From contig NZ_JANZYP010000008.1 of the NCBI RefSeq assembly GCF_025506355.1, positions 62,001 through 126,000 on the forward strand: a stretch of DNA of 64,000 bases, read 5' to 3'. The stretch is from Sphaerisporangium corydalis. Its GTDB lineage: Bacteria; Actinomycetota; Actinomycetes; Streptosporangiales; Streptosporangiaceae. Positions 1 to 8,463 of the stretch are shown here, piece after piece. The notes below the pieces were generated by a model. It made no database searches. It was given only the letters and a program-made list of their open reading frames with translations, and was not told where the DNA came from. Numbering within the stretch: the first letter of the stretch is position 1; the number at the start of each line of letters is the position of its first letter. The translations under genes were made by a program, and so were the position numbers.

Positions 1-1867
1 CCAGGCCCTTCAGCCCATGGAACGTGGAGACCCGTACGCGCACCTCGGCGGTCGCCAGCGCCGCCTTGGCCTCCTTGACCAGTTCGCCCGTGCGGGCCGC
101 GACGGCGATCTCCTCGGCGGGCACCCCTTCGTCCAGCCATCCCCTGACCTGGCCGGCCAGACCGGTCATCTCGGTCTCCCGTGAGGTGTACTCCCGTACG
201 GCCGGGCGGGTGCCCGGGTGGGTGGCGCGGAAGCCGACGAGCTCGGTGATGCCGTCGACCAGGCCGTCCGCCGGGCCGCCGCCGCGCAGCCGCACGCCCC
301 AGGAGAGGATCTCCTGCGGCACGCGGTGGGAGATGGTCAGCCGGTGCGGCTCGGCGGTGATCCCGAGGGTGCTGAGCGGCACGCGGGTGTCGAAGACCCG
401 CTGGTGGGGGTCGCCGACGATGAACAGGTCGTCGGGCGAGGGCGGCACGGCCGCGCGCAGCAGCCGCCACTGCGCGGGGTGCAGGTCCTGCGCCTCGTCC
501 ACCACGATGTGCCGGTACGGCTCGCGTCCGGGAGCGTCGTCGCCCAGCAGGTCGCCGGTGGTGCGGCCGAGGAGCGTGGAGGCCTCGGAGGCGAGCTGGA
601 GCAGTGTGCGCCTGCCGGAGGCGCGCAGCCGCCCGGTGACGTGCTCGATGGCCTTCCAGACCGCGGTGCGGTCCTCGTAGTCGAGCTCGACGCTGCGGCC
701 GGGACGCTTGGCGGCGAGGTACTCCTGGGCGGTGCACAGGTTCTGCGCGAGGATCACCTGCTCCCACTCGCGGAGCAGGAACGCCGGGCTGTGCAGGTCG
801 CCGGAGATCTCCGAGGCTTCCTGCCACAGCGTGGCCAGCCCGGGACCGCCGACCAGCAGCGGCGGCCGGCCCTCGGCCTCGGCCACGATGCGGTGGGCCA
901 GGCGCTCCACGTTGCCGACCTCGATGCGCCCGCGCACGTCCTCGTCGTCGATCAGCAGGTCGAGCTTGGCCGAGGCGTCGGCGGCGACGCCCTGGGAGAA
1001 GGTCACCAGAAGCACCCGGCCGGTGCCGGCCCTGGCCAGATGGGCGGCGCGGTGCAGCGCCACCAGCGTCTTGCCGGTCCCGGCGCCGCCGGTCACGAGC
1101 ACCGGTCCCTCGTACCCGTGGCGGTGGGCGAGGCGGTGCTGGGTGGGGTAGAGGAACGTGCACCAGTGCGGGGTGTTGAGTATCTGGTCCAGGACGCTCG
1201 GGTCGGGCACGAACGCGGCCCGGTCGGGCGTGCGCTCCAGGGCGGTGGACAGGTCGGTGACGTCGACCTCGCCCGCCGGGACGGCCACGTGGGAGTCCAG
1301 GGCCCGCCACGCCTCGGCCACCGTGCCGCCCTGGCCGAGCACCGACAGCGGGGTGAACTGGGTCTCGGGTAACAGCGGTTCCAGCGCGTCGAGGTTGGCG
1401 TCGGTGGTGATCAGCCGGACGAGGGGGATGAGCCGGGCGTCGATGCCGAGCCCGAGCAGTTCGGCGTCGGAGACGTGCGCGAACAGCCGCCAGCCCGTCG
1501 AGTCCGCCGACCGGCGCAGCGCGGGCTCCACGCGTTCCAGGGCCTCGGCGTTCCAGATCTCCGCGACCCCGATGGCGGTGTTCACGGCGAAGCGGTGCCG
1601 CTGGGCGTAGGACCAGGCCTCGCTGTCGGGCAGCACGCCGAGCATCCAGAAGACGTCCTTCTGGCGGACCACCACCGCGCGGTACTGGTCGGCGAGCCGC
1701 AGCGTGGCGACCCTCGGGTCCCGGGTGTTGCGCACCCGCTCGGGGTGGGGCGCGGAGGTGGTGTTCTGCAGGAACCGGCGCATGGCGATCACCGCGTCCC
1801 GGCGCACTGGCCTGGCCAGTGCGTCGAGGTCGCGGGGGACCTCGGGGGCGATCGCGAGCCGGGGCAC
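1..1867 (-). CDS. UvrD/Rep-type superfamily I helicase with RelE-like N-terminal domain (3' end outside window)
   Basis: The reading frame stays open from a GTG at 1867 to the left edge, giving about 622 residues without a stop. Residues 1-90 look like a RelE/ParE-type fold (RDPRVATLRLADQYRAVVV, then a WMLGVL strand). The helicase core follows: Walker A GGAGTGKT near residue 263 and Walker B VVDEAQD near 458, so it should be an ATP-driven DNA translocase of the UvrD class. The GTG lies 11 bases after the stop of the upstream gene with GGGAG before it, so the two are an operon. RelE-like N-termini occur in actinobacterial UvrD-like proteins. Whether this one keeps RNase activity is not shown. 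The C-terminal helicase motifs are outside the window. Confidence 0.85.
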   Translation of the reverse strand, partial: MPRLAIAPEVPRDLDALARPVRRDAVIAMRRFLQNTTSAPHPERVRNTRDPRVATLRLADQYRAVVVRQKDVFWMLGVLPDSEAWSYAQRHRFAVNTAIGVAEIWNAEALERVEPALRRSADSTGWRLFAHVSDAELLGLGIDARLIPLVRLITTDANLDALEPLLPETQFTPLSVLGQGGTVAEAWRALDSHVAVPAGEVDVTDLSTALERTPDRAAFVPDPSVLDQILNTPHWCTFLYPTQHRLAHRHGYEGPVLVTGGAGTGKTLVALHRAAHLARAGTGRVLLVTFSQGVAADASAKLDLLIDDEDVRGRIEVGNVERLAHRIVAEAEGRPPLLVGGPGLATLWQEASEISGDLHSPAFLLREWEQVILAQNLCTAQEYLAAKRPGRSVELDYEDRTAVWKAIEHVTGRLRASGRRTLLQLASEASTLLGRTTGDLLGDDAPGREPYRHIVVDEAQDLHPAQWRLLRAAVPPSPDDLFIVGDPHQRVFDTRVPLSTLGITAEPHRLTISHRVPQEILSWGVRLRGGGPADGLVDGITELVGFRATHPGTRPAVREYTSRETEMTGLAGQVRGWLDEGVPAEEIAVAARTGELVKEAKAALATAEVRVRVSTFHGLKGL

Positions 1868-1878
1868 CGCGGCTCCCG

Positions 1879-4383
1879 TCAGACCATCAGGGACAGCAGG
1901 TCGCGGTCCCCGCGCTCGCGCAGCCGGTTCATCAGGTCGGGCAGCCCCACGGGTCCGGTCATGCCTATGCGGGTCGCCAGCACCCTGATCGTCTCTTCGA
2001 GCGACTCGGGGTCGCCCTTGGCGGTGTGCCCGGAGAGGCGCAGCGCCGTGGTCCCCTTGTCCAGGTCGCCGGTCGCGGCGGGCACCAGCCTGGCCCGCAG
2101 GACCTTGTCCTCCTCGGCGACGGTCAGGAAGAGGTGGCCCCCTGGTTGCGCTCCCATGTCGTGCAGGAGCGGCCCCAGCGACTCGACGACCGGGCGGGCC
2201 TGCCAGCTCAGCGTGACCTCACCGGCGGCGCTCATCACCGTGTGGCTGTCGCCGGGCGAGAGCCCGAGATAGGAGGCGAACCCGCTCGGCAGCGGGCACT
2301 CCCCGCCGGTGAGCTGCTCGGGGGCGATGTCGACGCGCAGCCACCACAGCCCGTCGGGGTGCCGGAAGCACTTGCGGGTCATCGAGACGTCCTTGAGCTG
2401 GCCGGTCGGCACCGAGCGCGGCCCGTCGGCGTCGCCGGGCTCCTCGGCCGCGTCGACCTTGGCCGTCTTGCCCTTGCCCTTCTTGGTGCTCTGGATGCGG
2501 AGCTGGGGGACGTCCTCCAGCCACTCCTTGGCGACCTCAGGGTGGATGCCCAGGGTCGACACCAGTTCCAGGGCCCTCGCCACCGTCGGCGGGCGGTCGG
2601 CGTTCAGGATCAGGGCGCAGGTCCGCTCGCGCAGCTCGGCGATGTCCCCGGCGACCAGCCAGTCCTCCTGGACGCTGTACCCCGGCAGCGTGGCCAGGAC
2701 GAACTGCCAGGCCGGGACGTCCAGGGAGCGCAGCTCCCGGGTGTGCCACTCGGCGGCGGTCATCAGGCGCGCCTTGGGCGCGGCGACGCCGAGCGTCCCG
2801 GGCAGCTTCTCCAGGTGCTCGGTGTACGGCGCGGCGTCGGCGCTCTCCAGCCAGGCGGCGAGCCGGGCGCGCAGCCCCTCCTCAAGGGACACGATGTCCT
2901 CGGGGGTGACGGCGAACAGCTTGGCCAGTTCCTCGGGGGCGGCGGGCGCGTCGGCGAAGACGTGGTTCTGGGCCACGGCCCAGGTCTTGTCGTCCAGGTC
3001 GGCGAAGGCCGCGTCGATGAGCGCCGGTACGTCTCCCTCGGCGGGCCCTGGGTCGCCGGAGCCCGCCGGGGGCTCCTCGCCGCGCGCCTCGGGACCGTCC
3101 TGCTCCCGTGCCTGCTCGCCGTCGTCCTCGCCGTCCGGCGCCGGACGGTCCTCGCGGGACGCGTGGCGGTTCGGGGCGGTCACCGGGCCGCGCGTCGTGT
3201 CGGTGGGTTCCCGCGCCTCGTCGGCGCCCGGGGTCTCGGCGTCGGGGGAGGGACCGGCCGCGGCCTCCGGCTCGGCCGGGCCGCTCTGCGGGTCGTTCGG
3301 GGCGGGCTTCTCGTCAGACCCGGACGGAGCGGACGGGCCAGGCTTGCCCGACGAGTCGGGCGCTTCGGGCTTCACGGGCGGTCCGCCCGGGGTGAACGGC
3401 CGGGGGCCGGTGCCGTACGCGGCGAAGTCTGGCGTGAACGGGGCAGGGGGGTCGAACGACTCCGGCTCGGGGACGAACGGGCGCGGGGCGACCCCGAAGC
3501 CCGGCGCGTCGGTGCCGAACGAGGGGGAACGCGTGCCGAAGGGCGGCGCGTCGGGGGAGGAGAGGGACCGCTCCGCGCGCGGCGGCGGTGTGAACATCGA
3601 GGTGCGGGACGGGGCGCCGTCGCCCGCCCGGGTGGCGCCCGGCTGGCGCTTGGGGACGTGCTGCTCCAGCGCCGCCTCCGCCATGCGCGCCGCGGCGAGG
3701 CCGAGCGGGTCTCCGGGGTCGATCGAGGAGGCCCGCTGGCGCTTCGGCAGCGCGGGGGCGGCGGGCCGTACGGGGAGCGGGTCCGCCTTCTGGGGCGGCC
3801 CGGAGGGCCGGCGGCCCTGTCCGGGGGCCGCCGAGGGCCGTGAGGCCGCCACAGGAGCCTCAGGGGCCGCTGTGGGCCGTCCACCGCCCGTCCGGCGCCC
3901 GTCCCGCCCTCCGGCGGCGGCAGGGCGCTCCTCGGCGGCGGAGGGCCGCGAGGCGTCCTCCTCGCCGCTCTGGTCCCCGGTCGGCGTCAGCCGGACGAAG
4001 ACCGCGGTGAACAGGGCGCTCACGAGCGGCCGTGCGCGGATGAAGGGCTGGTCGGTGAGCTCGCGGCCGGTCAGCGACAGCAGGCCGAACCAGGAGCCCA
4101 CCCGGTCAAGGGCGATGGAGACCTGCGGCTCGTCGGCCTCGTCGGGGTCCATCACGTGCAGCGCGGGCAGGATGTCGCCCACGGCGGCGGCCGGCCAGTG
4201 TTCCATCGCCAGCTCGGTGAGCAGCTCGCCGAGCGCCTCGGCGCCGAGCACGGCGAACACCCGGCTGACGGGTACCGACCGCCACCAGGCGTCCGGCAGG
4301 CCGGGGACGTCGCGGAGCTGCGCGAACCCGGTCGCGTCACTCCAGCGAAGCGGAGGGACGAGATCACTCAGGCAGAAGTTCAT
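1879..4383 (-). CDS. Large hypothetical protein with sigma-region-4-like segment, partner of the helicase
   Basis: 834 residues; I do not recognise a named family. It has three parts. A globular N-terminus (about 1-165) is rich in Trp and Leu. A Pro/Ala/Gly-rich linker, probably disordered, spans about 165-400. The C-terminal half contains a helical stretch (LFAVTPEDIVSLEEGLRARL) resembling a sigma region 4 or related helix-turn-helix. The last 150 residues have strand-rich repeats reading like 'LSPGD...VTLSW'. ATG at 4383 has GAGAGG upstream. The helicase gene follows 11 bases after its stop, so the two products probably act together in DNA processing or defence. That role is inference from context only. 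Confidence 0.7.
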   Translation of the reverse strand: MNFCLSDLVPPLRWSDATGFAQLRDVPGLPDAWWRSVPVSRVFAVLGAEALGELLTELAMEHWPAAAVGDILPALHVMDPDEADEPQVSIALDRVGSWFGLLSLTGRELTDQPFIRARPLVSALFTAVFVRLTPTGDQSGEEDASRPSAAEERPAAAGGRDGRRTGGGRPTAAPEAPVAASRPSAAPGQGRRPSGPPQKADPLPVRPAAPALPKRQRASSIDPGDPLGLAAARMAEAALEQHVPKRQPGATRAGDGAPSRTSMFTPPPRAERSLSSPDAPPFGTRSPSFGTDAPGFGVAPRPFVPEPESFDPPAPFTPDFAAYGTGPRPFTPGGPPVKPEAPDSSGKPGPSAPSGSDEKPAPNDPQSGPAEPEAAAGPSPDAETPGADEAREPTDTTRGPVTAPNRHASREDRPAPDGEDDGEQAREQDGPEARGEEPPAGSGDPGPAEGDVPALIDAAFADLDDKTWAVAQNHVFADAPAAPEELAKLFAVTPEDIVSLEEGLRARLAAWLESADAAPYTEHLEKLPGTLGVAAPKARLMTAAEWHTRELRSLDVPAWQFVLATLPGYSVQEDWLVAGDIAELRERTCALILNADRPPTVARALELVSTLGIHPEVAKEWLEDVPQLRIQSTKKGKGKTAKVDAAEEPGDADGPRSVPTGQLKDVSMTRKCFRHPDGLWWLRVDIAPEQLTGGECPLPSGFASYLGLSPGDSHTVMSAAGEVTLSWQARPVVESLGPLLHDMGAQPGGHLFLTVAEEDKVLRARLVPAATGDLDKGTTALRLSGHTAKGDPESLEETIRVLATRIGMTGPVGLPDLMNRLRERGDRDLLSLMV

Positions 4384-4452
4384 CCCGTTTCCTCTCCGGT
4401 GATTCCGTTGACCAGACCATAGTGTGGCAAATCGCTCGATCGTAGGCGGCGC

Positions 4453-5235
4453 TCAGGCCAGCACGGCGGCGAATCGCAGCCGCACGTAATCGGCGACCCA
4501 TCCCGACTCGCGGCGCAGGGCGGGCGCCGCCAGCTCGTTGACCCTTCTCAGCAGCGGCTCCACCGTGGCGGGCGGCACCCCTTCGAGCAGGGAACCCGCG
4601 AACACCCTCACCCAGTCGGCGGCCCCGTTGGGACACTCGTCCAGGGGCGTGGGCCGGTCGAAGTATTCGAGCAGCCGCACGGTGAACCCGCACCGCTCCA
4701 GGCGGACGGCGTACTCGGCGGGGCTCGGGAAGTACCACGGCAGCTCCGGCTCGGGCAGCCCGTACTCCCGCCAGGCGGTGAGCATCGCCGAGGTCAGCGC
4801 CGCGCAGTTGCCGGCGCCGCCCATCTCGGCGACGAACCGCCCTCCCGGGGTCAGCGCCGAGCGCACGCAGCGGATCACCGAGTCGGGGTCGCGGCCCATC
4901 CAGTGCAGCGCCGCGTTGGAGAACACCGCGTCGTACGGGATGCTGACGCCGAAGTTGGCGCCCTCGCCCACCATGAAGTCCAGCCCAGGGTGCTGGGAGA
5001 TGGCCACCTCGATCATCGCCGCCGAGCCGTCCATGCCCATTACGGTGGTCCCCCTGGCCGCGATGTCGGCGGTGAGGACGCCGGTGCCGCATCCGAGGTC
5101 GAGGATGCGCTCGCCGGGTCGCGGGTCCAGCAGCTCGATCAGGGGCGCTCCGTGCGCCGAGACGTAGCCGAACGAGCTGTCATAGGCGCGAGCGTTCCAC
5201 CGCATCAAGCTCGGCGTGTCGTATCGCAAGGCCAT
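4453..5235 (-). CDS. Class I SAM-dependent methyltransferase, trans-aconitate methyltransferase type
   Basis: 260 residues. The SAM-binding motif I is visible as ILDLGCGTGVL (about 44-54), followed by the acidic post-I residue in GMDGSAAMI. SNAALHW (about 106) and LTPGGRFVAEMGG (about 128) are the usual later motifs of the trans-aconitate/UbiE-like group. Expected to be a cytosolic small-molecule O-methyltransferase; the substrate cannot be read from sequence. It is a single gene, 137 bases downstream of a solute-binding protein on the same strand, with an inverted repeat in the leader. Confidence 0.85.
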   Translation of the reverse strand: MALRYDTPSLMRWNARAYDSSFGYVSAHGAPLIELLDPRPGERILDLGCGTGVLTADIAARGTTVMGMDGSAAMIEVAISQHPGLDFMVGEGANFGVSIPYDAVFSNAALHWMGRDPDSVIRCVRSALTPGGRFVAEMGGAGNCAALTSAMLTAWREYGLPEPELPWYFPSPAEYAVRLERCGFTVRLLEYFDRPTPLDECPNGAADWVRVFAGSLLEGVPPATVEPLLRRVNELAAPALRRESGWVADYVRLRFAAVLA

Positions 5236-5262
5236 CAGCTCGCATTCTCAGACATCGCTTCC

Positions 5263-5282
5263 CGTGTCCGTAAGTACAGACA
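5263..5282. promoter_or_regulatory. Inverted repeat upstream of the methyltransferase
   Basis: GTGTC and GACAC arms are separated by 10 bases, 27-47 bases upstream of the methyltransferase start. The position suits an operator, but the arms are short and no adjacent regulator gene exists. Confidence 0.25.
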
Positions 5283-5372
5283 CTTTAGAGCCTTGATGTC
5301 CGCGCGACACATCTGTCCGAAGGCTTGCCCCCACTCGCTTCGGCACCGGCGGTGACGGGGGGAGCGCCGGGG

Positions 5373-6482
5373 TCAGCTCATGGAGCGCGGCCAGTTGGCC
5401 TTCAGGTAGGTCTTGGCCTCGTCGGCCTGCGGGACCGTGAGCAGCACCGGCGTGCCGGTCACGGCGGGCAGTTTGGCCGCGGCGTCCTTGTCGAGCGTGC
5501 CCTTCATCTCCAGCGCCTCCATGCGCGCCGGGCGGGCGAAACCTTTCAGGAAGAGGTTCTGGACCTCGTCACCGTAGAGGAACTCCTGCCACAGCCGGGC
5601 GGCGGCGGGGTGCGGCGCCTTCTTGTTGATCGCCTGGACGAAGTACGACGCGAGCGCCGCGTCCGCCGGCACCACGACCTTCCAGGCGGGCTTGTCCTCG
5701 CCGGCGGTCTGCGCGGCCTTGGCGGCGTTGACGTAGTCCCAGTCGACCAGGGTGTTGGCCCGGGAGGGCAGGCTCAGGCCGCCCGACTTCTTGAGCTTGC
5801 TGAAGAACTCCACGCCCCGCCGCGCCTCCGGCCTGCCCGCCTGGAGCGAGGCCGCCATGACGCCGTTGAAGGCCGCCGCGGTCTGCAGCGGGTCGCCCGG
5901 CAGCGCCACGGCGTACCCGGGCTTGAGCAGGTCGGAGAAGCTCTTGGGCGCGGCCACCTTGCGCGGGTCGTAACCGATCGACATGTACCCGCCGTAGCCC
6001 GCGTACCAGTGCCCCTTGAGGTCCTTGACGCCGTCGGGGATGTCCTGCCAGGCGGCCACCTTGTACGGGGCGAACCGCTGCGCGTGGGCGATGGCGACGT
6101 CCATGCCGAGGTCGAACACGTCGGGGGCCTGGGCGGGCGCCGACGTCTTGGCCGCCTCGATCTCGCGTTGGCTGCTCGCGCCGGGTTCGGTGAGGTTGAC
6201 GCGCAGCCCGTACTCGCCGGTGAAGCGGTCCACGATGGCGCCGTAGTTCACCCATTCGCGCGGGACCCCGATGAGGTTCAGGGATCCCTCCTTGCGGGCG
6301 GCCTCGACGAGCCGGTCCATCGTGCCGAACCCCTCGGCGAGGCCGGCGGCGTGCGGATTGACAGGGGGGAGCTTCTTCTCGGTGGTGGTCGCGGATGAGC
6401 ACCCGGCCACTGCGGTGGCGAGGAGCACGATGGCGGCGGCGGCACGTGTGGTCACGAGACGAATACTCGACGTGATGATCAT
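5373..6482 (-). CDS. Extracellular solute-binding lipoprotein (spermidine/putrescine or iron ABC type), orphan
   Basis: 369 residues. A signal peptide ends in a lipobox (LLATAVAGC, Cys at about 28), so the protein should be lipid-anchored outside the membrane. The mature part has the periplasmic-binding-protein type 2 layout: LIGVPREWVNYGAIVDRF near the N-terminus, then DVFDLGMDVAI and YGGYMSIGYDP in the first lobe. It resembles PotD/AfuA-type receptors. No permease or ATPase gene lies beside it, so it either serves a remote transporter or is a relic. It is on the same strand as the SH3-like gene, with a repeat cluster between them. Confidence 0.82.
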   Translation of the reverse strand: MIITSSIRLVTTRAAAAIVLLATAVAGCSSATTTEKKLPPVNPHAAGLAEGFGTMDRLVEAARKEGSLNLIGVPREWVNYGAIVDRFTGEYGLRVNLTEPGASSQREIEAAKTSAPAQAPDVFDLGMDVAIAHAQRFAPYKVAAWQDIPDGVKDLKGHWYAGYGGYMSIGYDPRKVAAPKSFSDLLKPGYAVALPGDPLQTAAAFNGVMAASLQAGRPEARRGVEFFSKLKKSGGLSLPSRANTLVDWDYVNAAKAAQTAGEDKPAWKVVVPADAALASYFVQAINKKAPHPAAARLWQEFLYGDEVQNLFLKGFARPARMEALEMKGTLDKDAAAKLPAVTGTPVLLTVPQADEAKTYLKANWPRSMS

Positions 6483-6539
6483 GCGGGTCGAGCAGGCACG
6501 CTGAGGTTTTGGACGGTGTTGGGCACCAGTTGGGCTTGC

Positions 6540-6598
6540 CGCGCGAAAAGGCGCTCGCGCGAAAAGCGCTAGCGAAGGGTGCTCGCGCGAAAAGGCGC
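6540..6598. repeat. Three near-identical GC-rich repeats with A4 core
   Basis: CGCGCGAAAAGGCGC occurs at 6540-6554 and 6584-6598, with a one-base-shorter copy CGCGCGAAAAGCGC at 6556-6569. They lie directly after the 3' end of the SH3-like gene and 58 bases upstream of the lipoprotein start on the minus strand. Function unknown. Confidence 0.7.
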
Positions 6599-6599
6599 C

Positions 6600-6821
6600 T
6601 CAGCGCTCGGGGACGACCTTGGCCGCGACGACCGCCTGCTCGCGGACGGCCACGAGCGTGCCGTCGCGCTTGCGCACCGTCAGGAGCCCGTCCTGCCAGG
6701 ATTCGAGGACGCCCACCGTGTCGCGGAAGCCGTCGGGGTCCCTGCGCCGGACGGTGACCTTGCGGCCCACGTCGGAGGGGGAGAGCGTGATGGCCAGTCT
6801 TCCGCCAAAGTGCGGTGTCAT
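6600..6821 (-). CDS. SH3-like small protein, isolated N-terminal domain of an acetyltransferase family
   Basis: 73 residues. The pattern VGRKVTVRRRDPDGFRDTVG, then SWQDGLLTVRKRDGTLVAV and a basic VVAAKVVP end, matches the short SH3-like barrel at the N-terminus of actinobacterial GNAT proteins (Rv0428c type) often found next to the ferredoxin and dapC genes. Here the frame stops after that barrel and no acetyltransferase domain follows, only GC-rich repeats. It is divergent from fdxA with a 105-base shared promoter region. It may be a natural small form or the remnant of a longer gene. Confidence 0.65.
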   Translation of the reverse strand: MTPHFGGRLAITLSPSDVGRKVTVRRRDPDGFRDTVGVLESWQDGLLTVRKRDGTLVAVREQAVVAAKVVPER

Positions 6822-6926
6822 CTGCTTTGCCCCCCTCCCGTTTCAGACATCAGGCCAGCACGGCAATACTAGGTCTAGCAACCCGCGGTCGAGTCGTGCG
6901 AAGGCGCGGAGAAGAAGGAGTCCGAG

Positions 6927-7253
6927 GTGACCTACGTCATCGCGCAGCCTTGCGTGGATGTCCTGGACAAGGCGTGCATCGAAGAATGCCCCGTCGATTG
7001 CATCTACGAGGGCAACCGCATGCTGTACATCCACCCAGACGAGTGTGTGGACTGCGGCGCGTGCGAGCCTGTGTGCCCGGTCGAGGCGATCTTCTACGAG
7101 GACGACACCCCCGATCAGTGGAAGGACTTCTACAAGGCCAACGTGGAGTTCTTCGACGAGCTGGGCTCGCCGGGCGGCGCGTCCAAGGTGGGCAAGATCA
7201 CCCGGGACCACCCGATCGTGGCGGCGCTGCCGCCGCAGGCCGAGGAGCACTGA
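6927..7253 (+). CDS. fdxA: Ferredoxin, 7Fe-8S type (FdxA)
   Basis: 108 residues. Two cluster-binding motifs are seen: CVDVLDKACIEECPVDC near the N-terminus (the [3Fe-4S] side, Cys spacing widened) and CVDCGACEPVCPVEAI at about 38-53 (the [4Fe-4S] side). Small soluble electron carrier in the cytosol, likely partner of cytochrome P450 or oxidoreductase systems. GTG start with AAGGAG 9 bases upstream. Conserved neighbour of dapC in actinobacteria, which starts 119 bases downstream on the same strand. Confidence 0.95.
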   Translation: MTYVIAQPCVDVLDKACIEECPVDCIYEGNRMLYIHPDECVDCGACEPVCPVEAIFYEDDTPDQWKDFYKANVEFFDELGSPGGASKVGKITRDHPIVAALPPQAEEH

Positions 7254-7372
7254 CCCGGTCCCTCGGTGATCAAGAAGCGCCGCCGGGTACCGTGACCATC
7301 GGGTCGCGGTACCGGCCGGTGTCACCTCCGGGCACCGGCGGAGACGACCGCGTCGAGCTCTGGGGGTAATCG

Positions 7373-8452
7373 GTGATCGGGCTGCCTGACTTTCCGTGGG
7401 ACCGTCTCGTGCCGGCCAAGGAGCGGGCCCTGGCGCATCCGGACGGCATCGTCGACCTGTCGGTGGGCACTCCGGTCGACTCGGTGCCCGCCGTCGCGCG
7501 TGAGGCGCTCGCCGCCGCGGCCGACAGCCCGGGCTACCCGCTCACCCACGGCACCGACCGGTTGCGCGTGGCCGCCGCGGGCTGGCTCGCGCGCCGCCAC
7601 GGCGTCACCGTCGAGCCCGGCGCCGTCCTGCCGACGATCGGGTCCAAGGAACTGGTCGCCTGGCTCCCCACCCTGCTCGGCGTGGGCGCGGGCGACCGTG
7701 TGGTCATCCCGGCCCTCGCGTACCCCACCTACGACGTCGGCGCGCGCATCGCGGGGGCGACCCCGTACGCGACCGACGGGTTGCTCGGGGTCGGTCCCGA
7801 GCGGGTGCCGCTGGTGTGGGTGAACTCCCCCTCGAACCCGACCGGCCGCGTGCTGCCCGCCGAGCACCTCCGCAAGGTCGTCGCCTGGGCGCGCGAGCGC
7901 GGCGCGATCGTGGCCTCCGACGAGTGCTACATCGAGCTGGGCTGGGAGGAGCGGCCGATCTCGATCCTGCACCCCGACGTGTGCGGCGGCTCCCACGAGG
8001 GCCTGCTCGCGGTGCACTCCCTGTCCAAGCGGTCCAACCTCGCCGGTTACCGCGCGGCGTTCGTCGCGGGGGACCCCAAGCTCGTGGCGCGGCTGCTGGA
8101 GGTGCGCAAGCACGCCGGCATGATCATGCCGGCGCCGGTCCAGGCCGCCATGGCCGCCGTGCTCGACGACGACCGGCACGCCGACGAGCAGCGCGAACGG
8201 TACGCCGCGCGACGCGCCCTGCTGCGGCCCGCGCTGGAAAAATCCGGATGGCGTGTGGAGCACTCCACGGCGGGCCTGTATTTGTGGGCGACCGATGACC
8301 GTAACTGCTGGGAGCAGGTCCGGGCCCTGGCCGAGATCGGGATTTTGGTTGCGCCGGGCGACTTTTACGGACATGAAGGTTTTTCATATATCCGCATCGC
8401 CGTAACCGCGACCGACGAACGGGTCAATGCGGCGGTGCTCCGCCTCCAGTAG
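7373..8452 (+). CDS. dapC: N-succinyldiaminopimelate aminotransferase (DapC)
   Basis: 359 residues, PLP-dependent fold type I. It transfers an amino group from glutamate to N-succinyl-2-amino-6-oxopimelate in the succinylase branch of lysine/diaminopimelate synthesis. Visible motifs: PGYPLTHGTDRLR (substrate region), WVNSPSNPTG (about 144-153), SDECYIELGWE, and the PLP lysine in HSLSKRSN (about 212). GTG start with GGGGG upstream. dapD and dapE lie 1.5 kb downstream, separated by a DUF4178 gene and a convergent lysozyme-like gene. Confidence 0.93.
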   Translation: MIGLPDFPWDRLVPAKERALAHPDGIVDLSVGTPVDSVPAVAREALAAAADSPGYPLTHGTDRLRVAAAGWLARRHGVTVEPGAVLPTIGSKELVAWLPTLLGVGAGDRVVIPALAYPTYDVGARIAGATPYATDGLLGVGPERVPLVWVNSPSNPTGRVLPAEHLRKVVAWARERGAIVASDECYIELGWEERPISILHPDVCGGSHEGLLAVHSLSKRSNLAGYRAAFVAGDPKLVARLLEVRKHAGMIMPAPVQAAMAAVLDDDRHADEQRERYAARRALLRPALEKSGWRVEHSTAGLYLWATDDRNCWEQVRALAEIGILVAPGDFYGHEGFSYIRIAVTATDERVNAAVLRLQ

Positions 8453-8463
8453 GATCCCGCGGC

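Noticed and set aside
218-1372. Long plus-strand open frame opposite the helicase
   Set aside because: The minus strand encodes clear helicase motifs (GGAGTGKT, DEAQD); the plus frame is low-complexity Gly/Arg/Val sequence of the GC-rich shadow type.
1819-4402. Long plus-strand frames opposite the 834-residue protein
   Set aside because: They have Ser/Arg/Gly-only composition, no family motifs and no ribosome site, while the minus frame has normal protein composition and a good start.
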